Positions 1 through 9,037 of a DNA stretch of 33,704 nt are shown here, in pieces. The stretch is from the NCBI RefSeq assembly GCF_003337275.1, contig NZ_QPJQ01000024.1:1-33704 (forward strand), read 5' to 3'. The translations under genes were made by a program, and so were the position numbers. Origin of the DNA: Marinomonas foliarum. GTDB lineage: Bacteria > Pseudomonadota > Gammaproteobacteria > Pseudomonadales > Marinomonadaceae. The notes under the pieces are model-generated. The model was given only the letters and a program-made list of their open reading frames with translations. It had not been told where the DNA came from and did no database searches. How positions within the stretch are numbered: position 1 is the stretch's first letter; every line of letters starts with the position of its first letter.

Positions 1-13
1 GAAGTGTTTAGGG

Positions 14-80
14 TTCAAGCAACCAGCCGTAGTGTTTAAAGAAATGTGCTTAGTTGCTTGAAGTGAAAGTGTCGCACTTC
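14..80. repeat. Inverted repeats at left edge
   Basis: Two small inverted repeats are visible. TTCAAGCAAC at 14-23 is the exact reverse complement of GTTGCTTGAA at 53-62, with 29 bases between. AAGTG/CACTT (67-71 and 75-79) can form a tight hairpin with a TCG loop. They lie just past the stop of the minus-strand membrane gene. There is no U-tract, so neither looks like a good intrinsic terminator. They could belong to a mobile-element end cut off by the window, but nothing here proves that. Confidence 0.4.
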
Positions 81-90
81 GGACTTGAAT

Positions 91-723
91 TCAGGACTTT
101 AGCTTTGTCGTCGTCTCTTTCAATTCTTGATTAAAACGAGACATTGAATATTCATAAATACCAGATAGAAAAACCACAACTATAAACGAAAAAAGGATTC
201 TCGACTTTAACGTTTCGTGATACCCAAACTCTGAAAACCGGCTATCCATAAAATACATAACTAAAATTAATGCGAGAGTAAAAAGGGTTAACTCGATTAA
301 CCCTCTTTTCATACCATGTAAAAATAATGCAACAGCAGGAATACAGTAAATCCAAACATGACCCGTACCATTTACACCACCAGAATAAACAAGGTAAATC
401 ATCAAAACATACAAAGGGTAAATTACAAAATACCCACATAATTTATGATTATGTGTTCGACGCAAATAAATATGGTTTAGTGAATATAAAATAGCGATAA
501 CAAGTAAACTTACCCCGAGAAGGAGTTTACCCTGCCATATAGAAACGACACCTAAAGGAAGTGTGAATAAAACGCCAACAGAAGTGAAAAGATTGATAAT
601 AAAGACGCGTCGAGTATCTTCTGAAAAAACAGCATCAGTGTTACCAACATATAAAAAAGTGAGAAAAGACGTTTTTTCTTTATTATTTATTTCAGTATTC
701 GTTTTATTATTTAATTTAGTCAT
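91..723 (-). CDS. Multi-spanning membrane protein, sensor-domain-like, possibly truncated
   Basis: A 210-residue protein with about six hydrophobic segments between residues 40 and 195. A short soluble N-terminus precedes them and a charged helix (ending ETTTKLKS) follows. It resembles the N-terminal membrane sensor modules (MASE/7TM-like) found in front of GGDEF diguanylate cyclases and histidine kinases. In those proteins the last segment runs into a coiled linker and then the catalytic domain; here a TGA stops the protein in that linker. The start is well supported: GGAGG lies six bases before the ATG. It lies 137 bp downstream of rsmE in the same direction. The general class is fairly clear, but function and ligand are unknown. 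It may be a remnant of a longer signalling protein. Confidence 0.6.
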   Translation of the reverse strand: MTKLNNKTNTEINNKEKTSFLTFLYVGNTDAVFSEDTRRVFIINLFTSVGVLFTLPLGVVSIWQGKLLLGVSLLVIAILYSLNHIYLRRTHNHKLCGYFVIYPLYVLMIYLVYSGGVNGTGHVWIYCIPAVALFLHGMKRGLIELTLFTLALILVMYFMDSRFSEFGYHETLKSRILFSFIVVVFLSGIYEYSMSRFNQELKETTTKLKS

Positions 724-860
724 TCACGCCCTCCACCCCGTGCCACAAGTTCGCACATGGCTAATAAGAACATGCTACACCAAAGGATTAAATAGCTCCT
801 TAAATAATCCCTCACCGTTACAAATAGCAACATTAAATAATAAAAGATGCTTCCAAAACA

Positions 861-1580
861 TTAAGCTGGATACAAACGCGATAACAAAACAGGCACAACC
901 GTCTCGACTTTTAATATACGATCACCTAAATGCACAGATTTCATTCCAGCTTCATGCCACTTACTCACTTCAAACTCGTTCCACCCTCCTTCTGGCCCAA
1001 GAGCAAGAACACAAGGTTGTTGAATATCGATAGGACAACGCTTTGCTAAATAAGGATGAGCAAGTAACCCAACTTTGTCTTTCAAAATAGCCGGCAATTG
1101 ATCTTCTACAAAAGGACGAAAACGAGGAATAAGCGTCCAGTTAGGCATAACCGTATCTTTTGCTTGCTCTAGGCCTTCTAACAAACATTGCTGAATAGAT
1201 TCAGTCTGCAAAACAGGGCTCTGCCAGTAGCTTTTTTCCACTTTGGCTGAATGAATAAGGTATAAATCCTTCACTCCCATGGCAGTTATATTTTGTAAAG
1301 TACGCTTCAACATATTTGGTCTTGGCAAAGCCATAACCAGCACCATAGGCAAAGGCTCTGGAGGTGGTGAAGATAAATTTAACGAATGAATATAGCCAAC
1401 TCTATCTTCGCTTGGTGGTTCATAAACCCCTTCCCCTATTTTTCCATTCAACATTCCCACGCGCAGAACATCACCTTGTTGCGCTTTAATCACTTTCGAA
1501 ACATGGGTTTGTTGACGCGAAGAAAGCCCGTAAAGGCCATCACCAAGGGTATTTTTAGGGTCAAGTAAAATTATATTCAT
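861..1580 (-). CDS. rsmE: 16S rRNA (uracil1498-N3)-methyltransferase
   Basis: RsmE methylates N3 of U1498 in helix 44 of 16S rRNA, acting on the assembled 30S subunit with S-adenosylmethionine as donor. The 239-residue length is typical. The N-terminal PUA-like part covers about residues 1-70 and the SPOUT (alpha/beta knot) methyltransferase part the rest. The family signature GPEGGW is at residues 195-200, and the knot segment LGDRILKVET at 218-227 corresponds to the usual LG.RILR.ETA. No strong Shine-Dalgarno is visible before the ATG. It follows thrC on the same strand, but a good terminator lies between them, so it is probably transcribed separately. Confidence 0.95.
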   Translation of the reverse strand: MNIILLDPKNTLGDGLYGLSSRQQTHVSKVIKAQQGDVLRVGMLNGKIGEGVYEPPSEDRVGYIHSLNLSSPPPEPLPMVLVMALPRPNMLKRTLQNITAMGVKDLYLIHSAKVEKSYWQSPVLQTESIQQCLLEGLEQAKDTVMPNWTLIPRFRPFVEDQLPAILKDKVGLLAHPYLAKRCPIDIQQPCVLALGPEGGWNEFEVSKWHEAGMKSVHLGDRILKVETVVPVLLSRLYPA

Positions 1581-1611
1581 ATGAGAAGCGCAAAAGTATG
1601 AAGGAAAAAGA

Positions 1612-1636
1612 AACGGCCAATCAAAGATTGGCCGTT
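1612..1636 (-). terminator. Intrinsic terminator of thrC
   Basis: A perfect 11-bp stem (AACGGCCAATC / GATTGGCCGTT) with a three-base loop. On the minus strand it is followed by a T-rich tail (TTTCTTTTTCC). It lies 28 bp after the thrC stop and before rsmE, so it ends the hom-thrC transcript. Confidence 0.85.
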
Positions 1637-1664
1637 ATTATTAGTCTTACTGAATTATTTATAG

Positions 1665-3050
1665 CTAAATCTTACCTGCAACAAACGCCTGAACATCGCT
1701 CAAGCTGTTATCTAACACTTCATAAGATTCTTCTCTCTCGAAAAGATCTTTCATGTGTTCAGGTAATACAGGTGTTTCGCAACCAGCTTTTTCGACAGCT
1801 TCAGGAAACTTCACAGGATGCGCTGTTGCCAAGGTAATCATAGGAACAGACGGATCTTTCCAGCAATGACGAGCCGCTTCAAGACCAATCGCAGTATGAG
1901 GGTCAAGAAGATACTGCGTTTTAGCGAACACATCTGCAATCACATCACATGTCTTCTTATCATCTACTTTGTAGCTATCAAAGTTCTCTTTAACAAAAGA
2001 CCAAGCTTGATCATTTAAGGATACATCGCCTTTATTAAAGCGTGCCATCAAATCATCAATCGCCGCACCATCACGGCCATGAGCATCAAATAACAGACGT
2101 TCAAAGTTGCTTGAAACCATGATATCCATACTCGGAGACAAGGTGACATTCAAAGACTGACGACTCATGTCATTTTCAGCGATCACGCGATGTAAAATAT
2201 CATTCTGGTTAGTAGCAACCACAAGCTGATCAATTGGTAAGCCCATTTTTTTCGCCAAGTAACCAGCAAAGATATCGCCGAAATTACCTGTTGGCACAGA
2301 AAAAGACACCTTACGATGTGGAGCTCCAACAGACAATGCAGAAGAGAAATAGTAAACGATTTGGGCCATGATGCGGGCCCAGTTTATTGAGTTAACCGCT
2401 CCTAACTTAGCACCTTTCAAGAAAGACTGATCCGCAAAGCTCGATTTCACCATGCCTTGGCAATCATCAAAGTTACCTTTTACCGCGATATTAAACACAT
2501 TATCGTCAATAACTGTGGTCATTTGACGACGCTGTACTTCAGATACTCGCTGGTATGGATGCAAAATGAAAATATTCAAATGCTCTGAATGACGGCAACC
2601 TTCAATAGCAGCAGAGCCAGTGTCTCCTGATGTCGCACCAAGAATAACCAGCTTTTCCTTGCGCTCAGACAGCACATAATCCATCAAACGACCAAGTAAC
2701 TGTAAGGCAAAATCTTTAAACGCCAAGGTTGGACCACGGAATAATTCCAGTATCCATTCGTTGTTACCAACCTGAACCATAGGCGCAATAGATGTATGAT
2801 TGAAGCTCACATAGGCGTCATCAATCATAGTCTTAAATGCGTCTGCAGGAATATCGCCTTCCACAAACGGCCACATCACTTTGAAAGCCAACTCTTGGTA
2901 GCTTAAGCTTGCCCAAGAAGCGATCTCTTCTTTGCTGTAATGAGGTAAGGTTTCTGGCACATACAAGCCACCATCATTTGCCAAACCAGCCAATAACACA
3001 TCACCAAAAGAAAGCGCTGGCGCTTTACCACGAGTAGAAATGTATTTCAT
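1665..3050 (-). CDS. thrC: Threonine synthase
   Basis: This PLP enzyme converts O-phospho-L-homoserine to L-threonine and phosphate, the last step of threonine synthesis in the cytoplasm. The 461-residue length fits the class found in proteobacteria. The PLP lysine is K112 in PTLAFKD, and the phosphate-cup motif SGDTGSA is at about 141-147. The N-terminal KYISTRG and GGLYVPE motifs are typical. It starts 12 bp after hom, so the two form an operon. The homoserine kinase that would link them is not in this window, as in Pseudomonas where it lies elsewhere. Confidence 0.97.
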   Translation of the reverse strand: MKYISTRGKAPALSFGDVLLAGLANDGGLYVPETLPHYSKEEIASWASLSYQELAFKVMWPFVEGDIPADAFKTMIDDAYVSFNHTSIAPMVQVGNNEWILELFRGPTLAFKDFALQLLGRLMDYVLSERKEKLVILGATSGDTGSAAIEGCRHSEHLNIFILHPYQRVSEVQRRQMTTVIDDNVFNIAVKGNFDDCQGMVKSSFADQSFLKGAKLGAVNSINWARIMAQIVYYFSSALSVGAPHRKVSFSVPTGNFGDIFAGYLAKKMGLPIDQLVVATNQNDILHRVIAENDMSRQSLNVTLSPSMDIMVSSNFERLLFDAHGRDGAAIDDLMARFNKGDVSLNDQAWSFVKENFDSYKVDDKKTCDVIADVFAKTQYLLDPHTAIGLEAARHCWKDPSVPMITLATAHPVKFPEAVEKAGCETPVLPEHMKDLFEREESYEVLDNSLSDVQAFVAGKI

Positions 3051-3062
3051 ATTTGTTCTCTC

Positions 3063-4364
3063 TTACGCCAAGTTTTCAACACGGATTCGCTGTACTGTTC
3101 CCGCAACATCCGGCAAGGCTTCAATTGCCGCAATCGCAGCATTCATATTGCGTTCTTTTACATCATGAGTCATTACAACCAAAGGCACTAACTCACTGCC
3201 TTCACGCTCACGCTGAATAAGAGACTCAATACTGATGTCATTCACAGACAAAATCTGCGTAATATTTGCAAGCACGCCAGCACGGTCTTTAATCGTCATA
3301 TTCAAGAAAAAGCCACACTCAATTTCTTCTACTGGCAACACTTGAACACTAGACAAAGAGTCTGCCTGGAATGCCAAATGAGGCACTCGATTCGTTGGAT
3401 CCGCCGTTAAAGTACGAGCGACATCTATCACATCAGCAATAACAGAAGACCCTGTTGGCAATGCACCGGCACCAGCACCGTATGTCAATGTCGGCCCAAC
3501 TACATCACCTTGAACCATAATAGCGTTCATAACGCCATTAACATTAGCCAAAAGCTGTTTGTGAGATATTAAAGTCGGGTGAACACGCAATTCAATACCC
3601 GATTTAGAACGACGCGCAATACCCAAATGTTTGATTGCATAGCCAAGATCATCGGCAAATGACACATCTTCAGCAGTAATACGGCTAATGCCTTCTGTGT
3701 AGGTTTTTTCAAACTGCAAAGGGATGCCAAATGCAATGGACGCAAGAATCGTTAACTTGTGCGCAGCATCAATCCCTTCAATATCAAAAGTAGGATCCGC
3801 TTCTGCATAGCCCAGCTCCTGAGCTTCAGCTAGCACATCTTCAAAATCGCGACCTTTCTGGCTCATTTCGGTCAAAATAAAGTTGCCTGTACCATTAATG
3901 ATCCCAGCCAACCATTCAATTCGGTTGGCTGACAAGCCTTCACGAATTTGCTTGATAATAGGAATGCCGCCAGCAACTGCCGCCTCAAAGGCAACAATAA
4001 CGCCTTTTTCTTGGGCTTTAGCAAAAATTTCGTTGCCATGCTCTGCAATCAGAGCTTTGTTTGCAGTAACAACGTGCTTACCATTTTCAATAGCGGTAAG
4101 AACAAGCTCTTTGGCAACCGTGGTACCACCAATTAACTCAAGTACAATATCAATCTCTGGATTGTTGACTACATCAAAAATATCACGGGTAACATTGATA
4201 TTAGAGGTATCACAAGCGTCATTATCACGGCGTGCACCAACCTGCTCAATAACAATACTGCGACCCACTCGACGAGTAATCTCTTCTGCATTATTAAGAA
4301 GAATGTTAAAACTACCGGACCCCACTGTCCCCAGCCCACAAATTCCGACTTTTACCGGTTTCAA
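3063..4364 (-). CDS. hom: Homoserine dehydrogenase
   Basis: It reduces aspartate semialdehyde to homoserine with NAD(P)H, at the branch to threonine and methionine. The protein has 433 residues. A Rossmann fold starts with GICGLGTVGSG (8-18), the catalytic middle domain includes NGTGNFILTEM, and a C-terminal ACT domain from about residue 350 is the usual site of threonine feedback inhibition. It is monofunctional, with no fused aspartokinase. The start codon is TTG, supported by GGGG seven bases upstream and by the immediate KVGICGLG Rossmann start. thrC follows after 12 bp. A 145-bp gap with its own promoter candidate separates it from dsbC. Confidence 0.96.
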   Translation of the reverse strand: MKPVKVGICGLGTVGSGSFNILLNNAEEITRRVGRSIVIEQVGARRDNDACDTSNINVTRDIFDVVNNPEIDIVLELIGGTTVAKELVLTAIENGKHVVTANKALIAEHGNEIFAKAQEKGVIVAFEAAVAGGIPIIKQIREGLSANRIEWLAGIINGTGNFILTEMSQKGRDFEDVLAEAQELGYAEADPTFDIEGIDAAHKLTILASIAFGIPLQFEKTYTEGISRITAEDVSFADDLGYAIKHLGIARRSKSGIELRVHPTLISHKQLLANVNGVMNAIMVQGDVVGPTLTYGAGAGALPTGSSVIADVIDVARTLTADPTNRVPHLAFQADSLSSVQVLPVEEIECGFFLNMTIKDRAGVLANITQILSVNDISIESLIQREREGSELVPLVVMTHDVKERNMNAAIAAIEALPDVAGTVQRIRVENLA

Positions 4365-4401
4365 AACAATACCCCACAGAGATAATCTAATTTTTATAAG
4401 A

Positions 4402-4456
4402 CACTTAACTAAGTGACAATTTAACTTATTATAACGCCAGTGTTATTCAAACCCAA
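4402..4456 (-). promoter_or_regulatory. Promoter candidate for hom-thrC with a palindrome
   Basis: On the minus strand, TTGGGT (4456-4451), a 17-bp spacer and a perfect TATAAT (4433-4428) form a sigma-70-like promoter about 65 bp before the hom TTG start. Just downstream lies the interrupted palindrome CACTTA-AC-TAAGTG (4402-4415), near the expected transcript start, where a repressor could bind. The -35 matches the consensus poorly (3 of 6). Confidence 0.5.
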
Positions 4457-4508
4457 CGTAGAAAAGGCTGAAGAAGGCTCATGTTTGGTGGAATATTTCG
4501 CAATAAGA

Positions 4509-5228
4509 CTATAACCCAAGGCGTTTTACTAACTCAGCCGCAGGTAAATAGCCTGGTAAGAACTCACCACTTTCCAACACTATGCTTGGCGTGCCACGAA
4601 CGCCCACTTCATTACCTAATTTATATTGTTCAGCGACAGGGTTAACGCATTTATTTTCAGGAACTTCTACTCCCAACTTTGCTTGCGCTAGCCACTCTTT
4701 AGGGTCTGCTGAACACCATATACTGACCATTTTGGTATAAGTCTCAGAACCAACCCCTGCTCTTGGGTAAGCCAAGTAACGAACAGTCACACCTGCCTCG
4801 TTCAGCTTGGGAACTTCTTTATGAAGCATTCGACAATAGCCACAATCTACATCAGTAAATACAGTGATATGCGCTTTCTCGCTTTTTGCTTTATAAACAA
4901 TCATTTGTGACTCAGGCAATGCCTCAATTTTAGCAAGCTTGGCTTTTTCTGTTTCATTTTCAAGCGTGGTATTGTCAATACGATAAAGATCACCAGCGAC
5001 AAAATACTTACCATCTTGTGTAACGTGCAGTGTGGGCCCATTTTTCAGAGCGACAACATACAAGCCTGCATCATCATGCAGATTAACGCTTTCGACTTCA
5101 TATTGAGGTAATGCATTTTGAATAGCGGATAAAACAGCAGTTTGATCAGCAAATACGATAGTGGAAAATGAGAAAAGAAATGCGCCTGCCACAGCAGAAC
5201 GAAAGATACACAAAAAAGAACGCTTCAT
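4509..5228 (-). CDS. dsbC: Thiol:disulfide interchange protein DsbC
   Basis: A periplasmic disulfide isomerase that reshuffles wrong disulfides and is kept reduced by DsbD. The 239-residue precursor has a signal peptide (MKRSFLCIFRS then a hydrophobic run, cleaved near the Ala-Asp at 27-28), an N-terminal dimerisation domain to about residue 90, and a thioredoxin-like domain. The redox motif CGYC is at 129-132, the structural cysteine pair at C172 and C194, and the cis-proline motif GTP at about 212-214. The start ATG has GGGG at a suitable distance. It lies upstream of hom-thrC, the order known from Pseudomonas relatives; the usual upstream xerD is not present here. Confidence 0.95.
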   Translation of the reverse strand: MKRSFLCIFRSAVAGAFLFSFSTIVFADQTAVLSAIQNALPQYEVESVNLHDDAGLYVVALKNGPTLHVTQDGKYFVAGDLYRIDNTTLENETEKAKLAKIEALPESQMIVYKAKSEKAHITVFTDVDCGYCRMLHKEVPKLNEAGVTVRYLAYPRAGVGSETYTKMVSIWCSADPKEWLAQAKLGVEVPENKCVNPVAEQYKLGNEVGVRGTPSIVLESGEFLPGYLPAAELVKRLGL

Positions 5229-5291
5229 GAAAACCCCAAAGACATGATAAAACAGTCTCCATTAGGCCATACGACAGGGGGTTAGTTCCAT

Positions 5292-5321
5292 AAAAAAAGG
5301 CGACTGACGTCGCCTTTTTTT
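5292..5321. terminator. Strong intrinsic terminator after rplS
   Basis: A perfect 13-bp stem, AAAAAAAGGCGAC / GTCGCCTTTTTTT, with loop TGAC. The A-tract and T-tract make it work in either direction. It sits 12 bp after the rplS stop, ending the ribosomal operon and isolating it from dsbC. Confidence 0.9.
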
Positions 5322-5333
5322 AATAAGAAAAAA

Positions 5334-5696
5334 TTAACGTTTAGCCAATTTTTCTTTGATACGTGCAGATTTACCAGAACGCTCGCGTAGGTAGTAGATC
5401 TTAGCTTGACGCACGTCACCGCGGCGTTTAACTTCGATGCTTTCAACCAAAGGGCTGTACGTTTGGAAAGCACGCTCAACACCGATACCGCTAGAAATTT
5501 TACGAACGGTAAATGCTGAGTTAAGACCACGGTTACGCTTAGAGATTACAATGCCTTCATAAGCCTGTAGACGCTCGCGTGAACCTTCTTTAACTTTAAC
5601 TTGAACAACAATAGTATCACCAGGACCGAAGGCTGGGACTTCTTTTGTCATTTGTTCAGCTTCTATCTGCTGAATCAGTTTAGTTTTATTACTCAT
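5334..5696 (-). CDS. rplS: Large-subunit ribosomal protein bL19
   Basis: A structural protein of the 50S subunit near the interface with the 30S. The 120-residue length is normal. The family motifs [16 protein letters not shown] near residue 23 and [21 protein letters not shown] near residues 44-64 are both clear, and the C-terminus is basic. It is the last gene of the rpsP-rimM-trmD-rplS operon, 69 bp after trmD, and a strong terminator follows it. Confidence 0.97.
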   Translation of the reverse strand: MSNKTKLIQQIEAEQMTKEVPAFGPGDTIVVQVKVKEGSRERLQAYEGIVISKRNRGLNSAFTVRKISSGIGVERAFQTYSPLVESIEVKRRGDVRQAKIYYLRERSGKSARIKEKLAKR

Positions 5697-5765
5697 GGAT
5701 GTGACTCCTAATGATATGGTTTCTTATCAGCTCGAAGGTTCTTCTTTCTGACAAGCTCGCAATTC

Positions 5766-6518
5766 CTACTCTGCCGAGGTTGAATCTTCAGTTTCGCGAA
5801 TAAACTCTTCTAACAACAACTGCTGTTCCTTGTCCAACTCAAGGTTCTGCAGAAGGTCTGGCCGGCGCTGAAAAGTTCTTGCGAGCTTTTGCTTTAATCG
5901 CCAGCGTCTAATCTCCTCGTGGTTGCCACTAAGCAGCACTGATGGCACTGGTTCGCCATTTAGTACTTCTGGGCGAGTATAATGCGGACAATCCAACAAA
6001 CCATCAGAGAATGAATCTTCATCCGCAGACGCTTGTTTTCCTAATACTCCTGGAACCATACGAAATACAGCATCCATTAGCACCATAGCCGGTAACTCGC
6101 CACCACTTAGGACAAAGTCGCCAATTGACCACTCTTCATCAATCTCAGATTGAATCAAACGCTCATCAACGCCTTCATAGCGACCTGCTACCAGAATAAA
6201 TTCTGCTTGTTTAGCAAGTTGCTGCACGCCTTCTTGCGTTAGCGTACGCCCTTGGGGGGATAGATAAATAACTTTTGCATTGGGCACCGATAATTTGGCA
6301 CTTGCAATGGCATCTTTGAGAGGCTGAACTTTCATCAACATCCCTGGACCACCACCATAAGGTCGATCATCTACAGTCTTATGCTTGTCATGAGTAAAGT
6401 CACGGGGATTAAAAAAATCCACCTCAACCAACCCAGACTTAATGGCTCTGCCTGTTACTCCATATTGGGTAATGGCCTGAAACATCTCCGGAAAGAGCGA
6501 TATAACGCTAACCTTCAC
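5766..6518 (-). CDS. trmD: tRNA (guanine37-N1)-methyltransferase
   Basis: TrmD makes m1G37 next to the anticodon in tRNAs reading CNN and some other codons, which prevents +1 frameshifting. It uses S-adenosylmethionine and works as a dimer with a deep trefoil knot. The 250-residue protein shows the start [13 protein letters not shown], the [13 protein letters not shown] motif, the knot sequences YLSPQGRTL and [13 protein letters not shown], and the [14 protein letters not shown] motif of the SAM/G37 site. It lies 22 bp after rimM, in the conserved operon order. Confidence 0.97.
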   Translation of the reverse strand: MKVSVISLFPEMFQAITQYGVTGRAIKSGLVEVDFFNPRDFTHDKHKTVDDRPYGGGPGMLMKVQPLKDAIASAKLSVPNAKVIYLSPQGRTLTQEGVQQLAKQAEFILVAGRYEGVDERLIQSEIDEEWSIGDFVLSGGELPAMVLMDAVFRMVPGVLGKQASADEDSFSDGLLDCPHYTRPEVLNGEPVPSVLLSGNHEEIRRWRLKQKLARTFQRRPDLLQNLELDKEQQLLLEEFIRETEDSTSAE

Positions 6519-6540
6519 GTTGTGACCTCAGCTTATCTGT

Positions 6541-7086
6541 TTAAAATTCTGGATCCCAATCAACTACCATTTCCTGCTGTTCTAAATCGATGTTTAAAAC
6601 ATAAGTTCCTGGAGCATAAGGAATCAATCGCTCTTCACGATCAAAGCTACCTTCACACGCGCGGACAACAATCACATCATTCGCACCAGTTTCCATAAGT
6701 TGAGAAACCTTCCCTAAGAGGACTCCCTCTTTGGTAATAACCCTCAGACCTTCCAGTTGACTCCAGTAATAATCACCTTCGTCCAATTCTGGTAGCTCTG
6801 CTGCATCAATATAAACATCCATACCGCAGATCTCTTTTACTTGATCTCTGTCGCTATAGCCTTTAACGGATGCCACCAACCCACGCCCTTGCAGACGGCC
6901 TTGGCTTAATTCTAAGGTTTTCCACCCACTAGGAGTTTTCAACCACCAATGCTTGTAATCAAAGATTCCTTGCATTGGGTCGGTGTGCGAATATAACTTC
7001 ACCCACCCTTTAACACCATATACTGATGTAATGCGTCCAACCACAAGGGCTTGCTCAGGAGCGGCCGCTTGTTTTAACTCAGACAT
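6541..7086 (-). CDS. rimM: Ribosome maturation factor RimM
   Basis: RimM binds S19 and helps mature the head of the 30S subunit. The 181-residue protein has an N-terminal RimM beta-barrel domain (GRITSVYGVKGWVKLYS at about 17-33) and a C-terminal PRC-barrel (DYYWSQLEGLRV at about 106-117, then ANDVIVV and LIPYAPGTYVL). It lies 15 bp after rpsP and 22 bp before trmD, within the standard operon. Confidence 0.96.
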   Translation of the reverse strand: MSELKQAAAPEQALVVGRITSVYGVKGWVKLYSHTDPMQGIFDYKHWWLKTPSGWKTLELSQGRLQGRGLVASVKGYSDRDQVKEICGMDVYIDAAELPELDEGDYYWSQLEGLRVITKEGVLLGKVSQLMETGANDVIVVRACEGSFDREERLIPYAPGTYVLNIDLEQQEMVVDWDPEF

Positions 7087-7101
7087 AGCATTACCTCAGT
7101 A

Positions 7102-7350
7102 TTAAGCGCTTTTGCTAGCATCTTTTACAAGCTGCGCAGCACGGTCAGAAAGTTGAGCGCCTTGGCTAACCCAATGGTTTACGCGATCTAGATCGATGCG
7201 TAGACGTTCTTCTTGACCACGAGCAACAGGGTTAAAGAAACCCAAACGCTCGATATAACGACCATCACGAGCATTGCGGCTATCAGCCACGTTCAAGTGA
7301 TAGAATGGGCGCTTTTTAGAGCCACCACGAGAAAGACGAATAGTTACCAT
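7102..7350 (-). CDS. rpsP: Small-subunit ribosomal protein bS16
   Basis: A 30S assembly and structural protein. It has 82 residues, with the usual start [18 protein letters not shown] and the [19 protein letters not shown] motif. It is the first gene of the rpsP-rimM-trmD-rplS operon. The 90 bp between it and the ffh terminator should hold the operon promoter, although no convincing -35/-10 pair was found there. Confidence 0.97.
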   Translation of the reverse strand: MVTIRLSRGGSKKRPFYHLNVADSRNARDGRYIERLGFFNPVARGQEERLRIDLDRVNHWVSQGAQLSDRAAQLVKDASKSA

Positions 7351-7445
7351 ATGATTGGTTCCTTATTGCTTAACGAAACACCCCTTGCCGAGTCGAATTT
7401 TTGACTCATACTACAAGAAGGCGGCATATTCTAGTCGATAAACTA

Positions 7446-7477
7446 GAAAAACGAAAGGGCGATTTACTCGCCCTTTC
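7446..7477 (-). terminator. Intrinsic terminator of ffh
   Basis: A perfect 10-bp stem, GAAAGGGCGA / TCGCCCTTTC (7453-7462 and 7468-7477), with a five-base loop. On the minus strand it is followed by GTTTTTC. It lies 54 bp after the ffh stop and just upstream of the rpsP promoter region. Confidence 0.85.
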
Positions 7478-7531
7478 ACTTTAATTGGAAGTTTTTTTAG
7501 TCCATCCAATAAAAACAAGCAAATAGCCCCC

Positions 7532-8908
7532 TTATTTAGGGAAACCTCCGCCACCAGGAAGACCTCCAGGCATCATTCCACCGAGGCCACGCATCATTTT
7601 TTGCATACCACCTTTGGCAGACATCTTCTTCATCATTTTCTGCATCTGCTTATGTTGTTTAAGCAAACGATTTAAATCCTGAATCTGTAGGCCAGCACCT
7701 GTTGAAATACGCTTTTTACGAGAACCATTAATTACATCGGGATTACGGCGTTCAGCGGGTGTCATGGAATTAATTAACGCTTCCATTTGAACGAACATTT
7801 TGTCGTTCACTTTATCTTGAATATTGCCCAGCTGCCCCATGCCTGGAAGCTTATCTAACATGGAGGTCATTCCGCCCATGTTTTTCATTTGCTGAAGCTG
7901 TTCTTTAAAATCTTCTAAATCAAAGCCTTTGCCTTTCTTTAGTTTGCCTGCAAGTTTTTCAGCTTTATCTTTATCTATCTTTTGCTCTGCTTCCTCTATT
8001 AAGGAAAGCATATCGCCCATACCAAGGATACGAGAAGCCAAACGATCTGGGTGGAAAGGCTCCAAGGCATCCGTTTTTTCACCCACGCCTAAGAACTTAA
8101 TCGGTTTGCCCGTAATGTGACGAACAGATAACGCTGCACCACCACGAGCATCACCATCTGTCTTGGTAAGAATAACACCAGTAAGCGGCAATACATCGCC
8201 AAACGCTTTGGCCGTATTAGCAGCATCTTGACCTGTCATTGCATCGACAACAAACAAGGTTTCAATTGGATTAACAGCAGCATGAAGCGCTTTGATCTCA
8301 GCCATCATATCTTCATCGACAGATAAACGGCCTGCTGTATCGACAATCAAAACATCTTTATGCGCTTTCTTAGCGAAGTCGATAGCATTATTAACAATAT
8401 CGATTGGCTTTTGAGACAAGTCGCTTGAAATGAAATCAACACCCACTTCTCCAGCCAGAGTTTCAAGCTGTTTAATAGCGGCAGGACGATAAATATCCGC
8501 ACTCACAACTGAGACGGATTTTTTCTCACGCTCTTTCAAATACTTAGCAAGCTTGGCAGCAGATGTTGTTTTACCCGCACCTTGCAGACCAGCCAGTAGG
8601 ATAACTGCTGGTCGAGCGGCACGAAGGTTTAGGCCATCGTTAGCCTGCCCCATGACATTCTCAAGTTCCTGTTTAACGATTTTCAGGAAGACTTGACCTG
8701 GACTCAAACTCTTAGAAACCTCGGTTCCTATTGCACGCTCTTTAACCGCAGCAATAAAATCTTTAACAACAGGCAAAGCAACGTCAGCTTCAAGCAGAGC
8801 CATACGCACTTCACGCAACACTTCTTGTATGTTGTCTTCAGTTAATTTAGCTCGACCTCGAATACGATCAAGCGAGGAAGTTAAGCGATTCGATAAATTG
8901 TCGAACAT
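7532..8908 (-). CDS. ffh: Signal recognition particle GTPase Ffh
   Basis: Ffh is the protein part of the signal recognition particle. With 4.5S RNA it binds signal sequences of nascent membrane proteins and docks with FtsY in a GTP-dependent way. The 458-residue length is typical. The N domain covers about 1-95. The G domain has the P-loop GLQGAGKTT (107-115), DTAGR near 190 and TKTDGDARGG near 248. The methionine-rich M domain is about 300-435, with the RNA-binding segment MTPAERRNPDVINGSRKKR and a final Gly/Pro/Met-rich tail. It is upstream of the rpsP operon on the same strand but has its own terminator. Confidence 0.97.
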   Translation of the reverse strand: MFDNLSNRLTSSLDRIRGRAKLTEDNIQEVLREVRMALLEADVALPVVKDFIAAVKERAIGTEVSKSLSPGQVFLKIVKQELENVMGQANDGLNLRAARPAVILLAGLQGAGKTTSAAKLAKYLKEREKKSVSVVSADIYRPAAIKQLETLAGEVGVDFISSDLSQKPIDIVNNAIDFAKKAHKDVLIVDTAGRLSVDEDMMAEIKALHAAVNPIETLFVVDAMTGQDAANTAKAFGDVLPLTGVILTKTDGDARGGAALSVRHITGKPIKFLGVGEKTDALEPFHPDRLASRILGMGDMLSLIEEAEQKIDKDKAEKLAGKLKKGKGFDLEDFKEQLQQMKNMGGMTSMLDKLPGMGQLGNIQDKVNDKMFVQMEALINSMTPAERRNPDVINGSRKKRISTGAGLQIQDLNRLLKQHKQMQKMMKKMSAKGGMQKMMRGLGGMMPGGLPGGGGFPK

Positions 8909-9037
8909 ATTGCCCTCAAATTTTGACTCTAAATGGAAAAAACCTACAGTTTCAGTTTATCCAAGGTGAAATTGCCTCTATTATAACGGATAAATGATTT
9001 ACACCCTATACCTTTACCCTGCGGAACCTTTAGTTTC

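Noticed and set aside
563..1033. 156-codon plus-strand frame
   Set aside because: It overlaps the start of the membrane gene and the 3' end of rsmE on the other strand; composition is that of a shadow frame.
3883..4416. 177-codon plus-strand frame over hom
   Set aside because: Antisense to the well-supported homoserine dehydrogenase Rossmann domain; no recognisable protein features.
7351..7445. Promoter of the rpsP operon
   Set aside because: A TAGAAT-like -10 is present on the minus strand, but no fitting -35; too weak to list as a feature.
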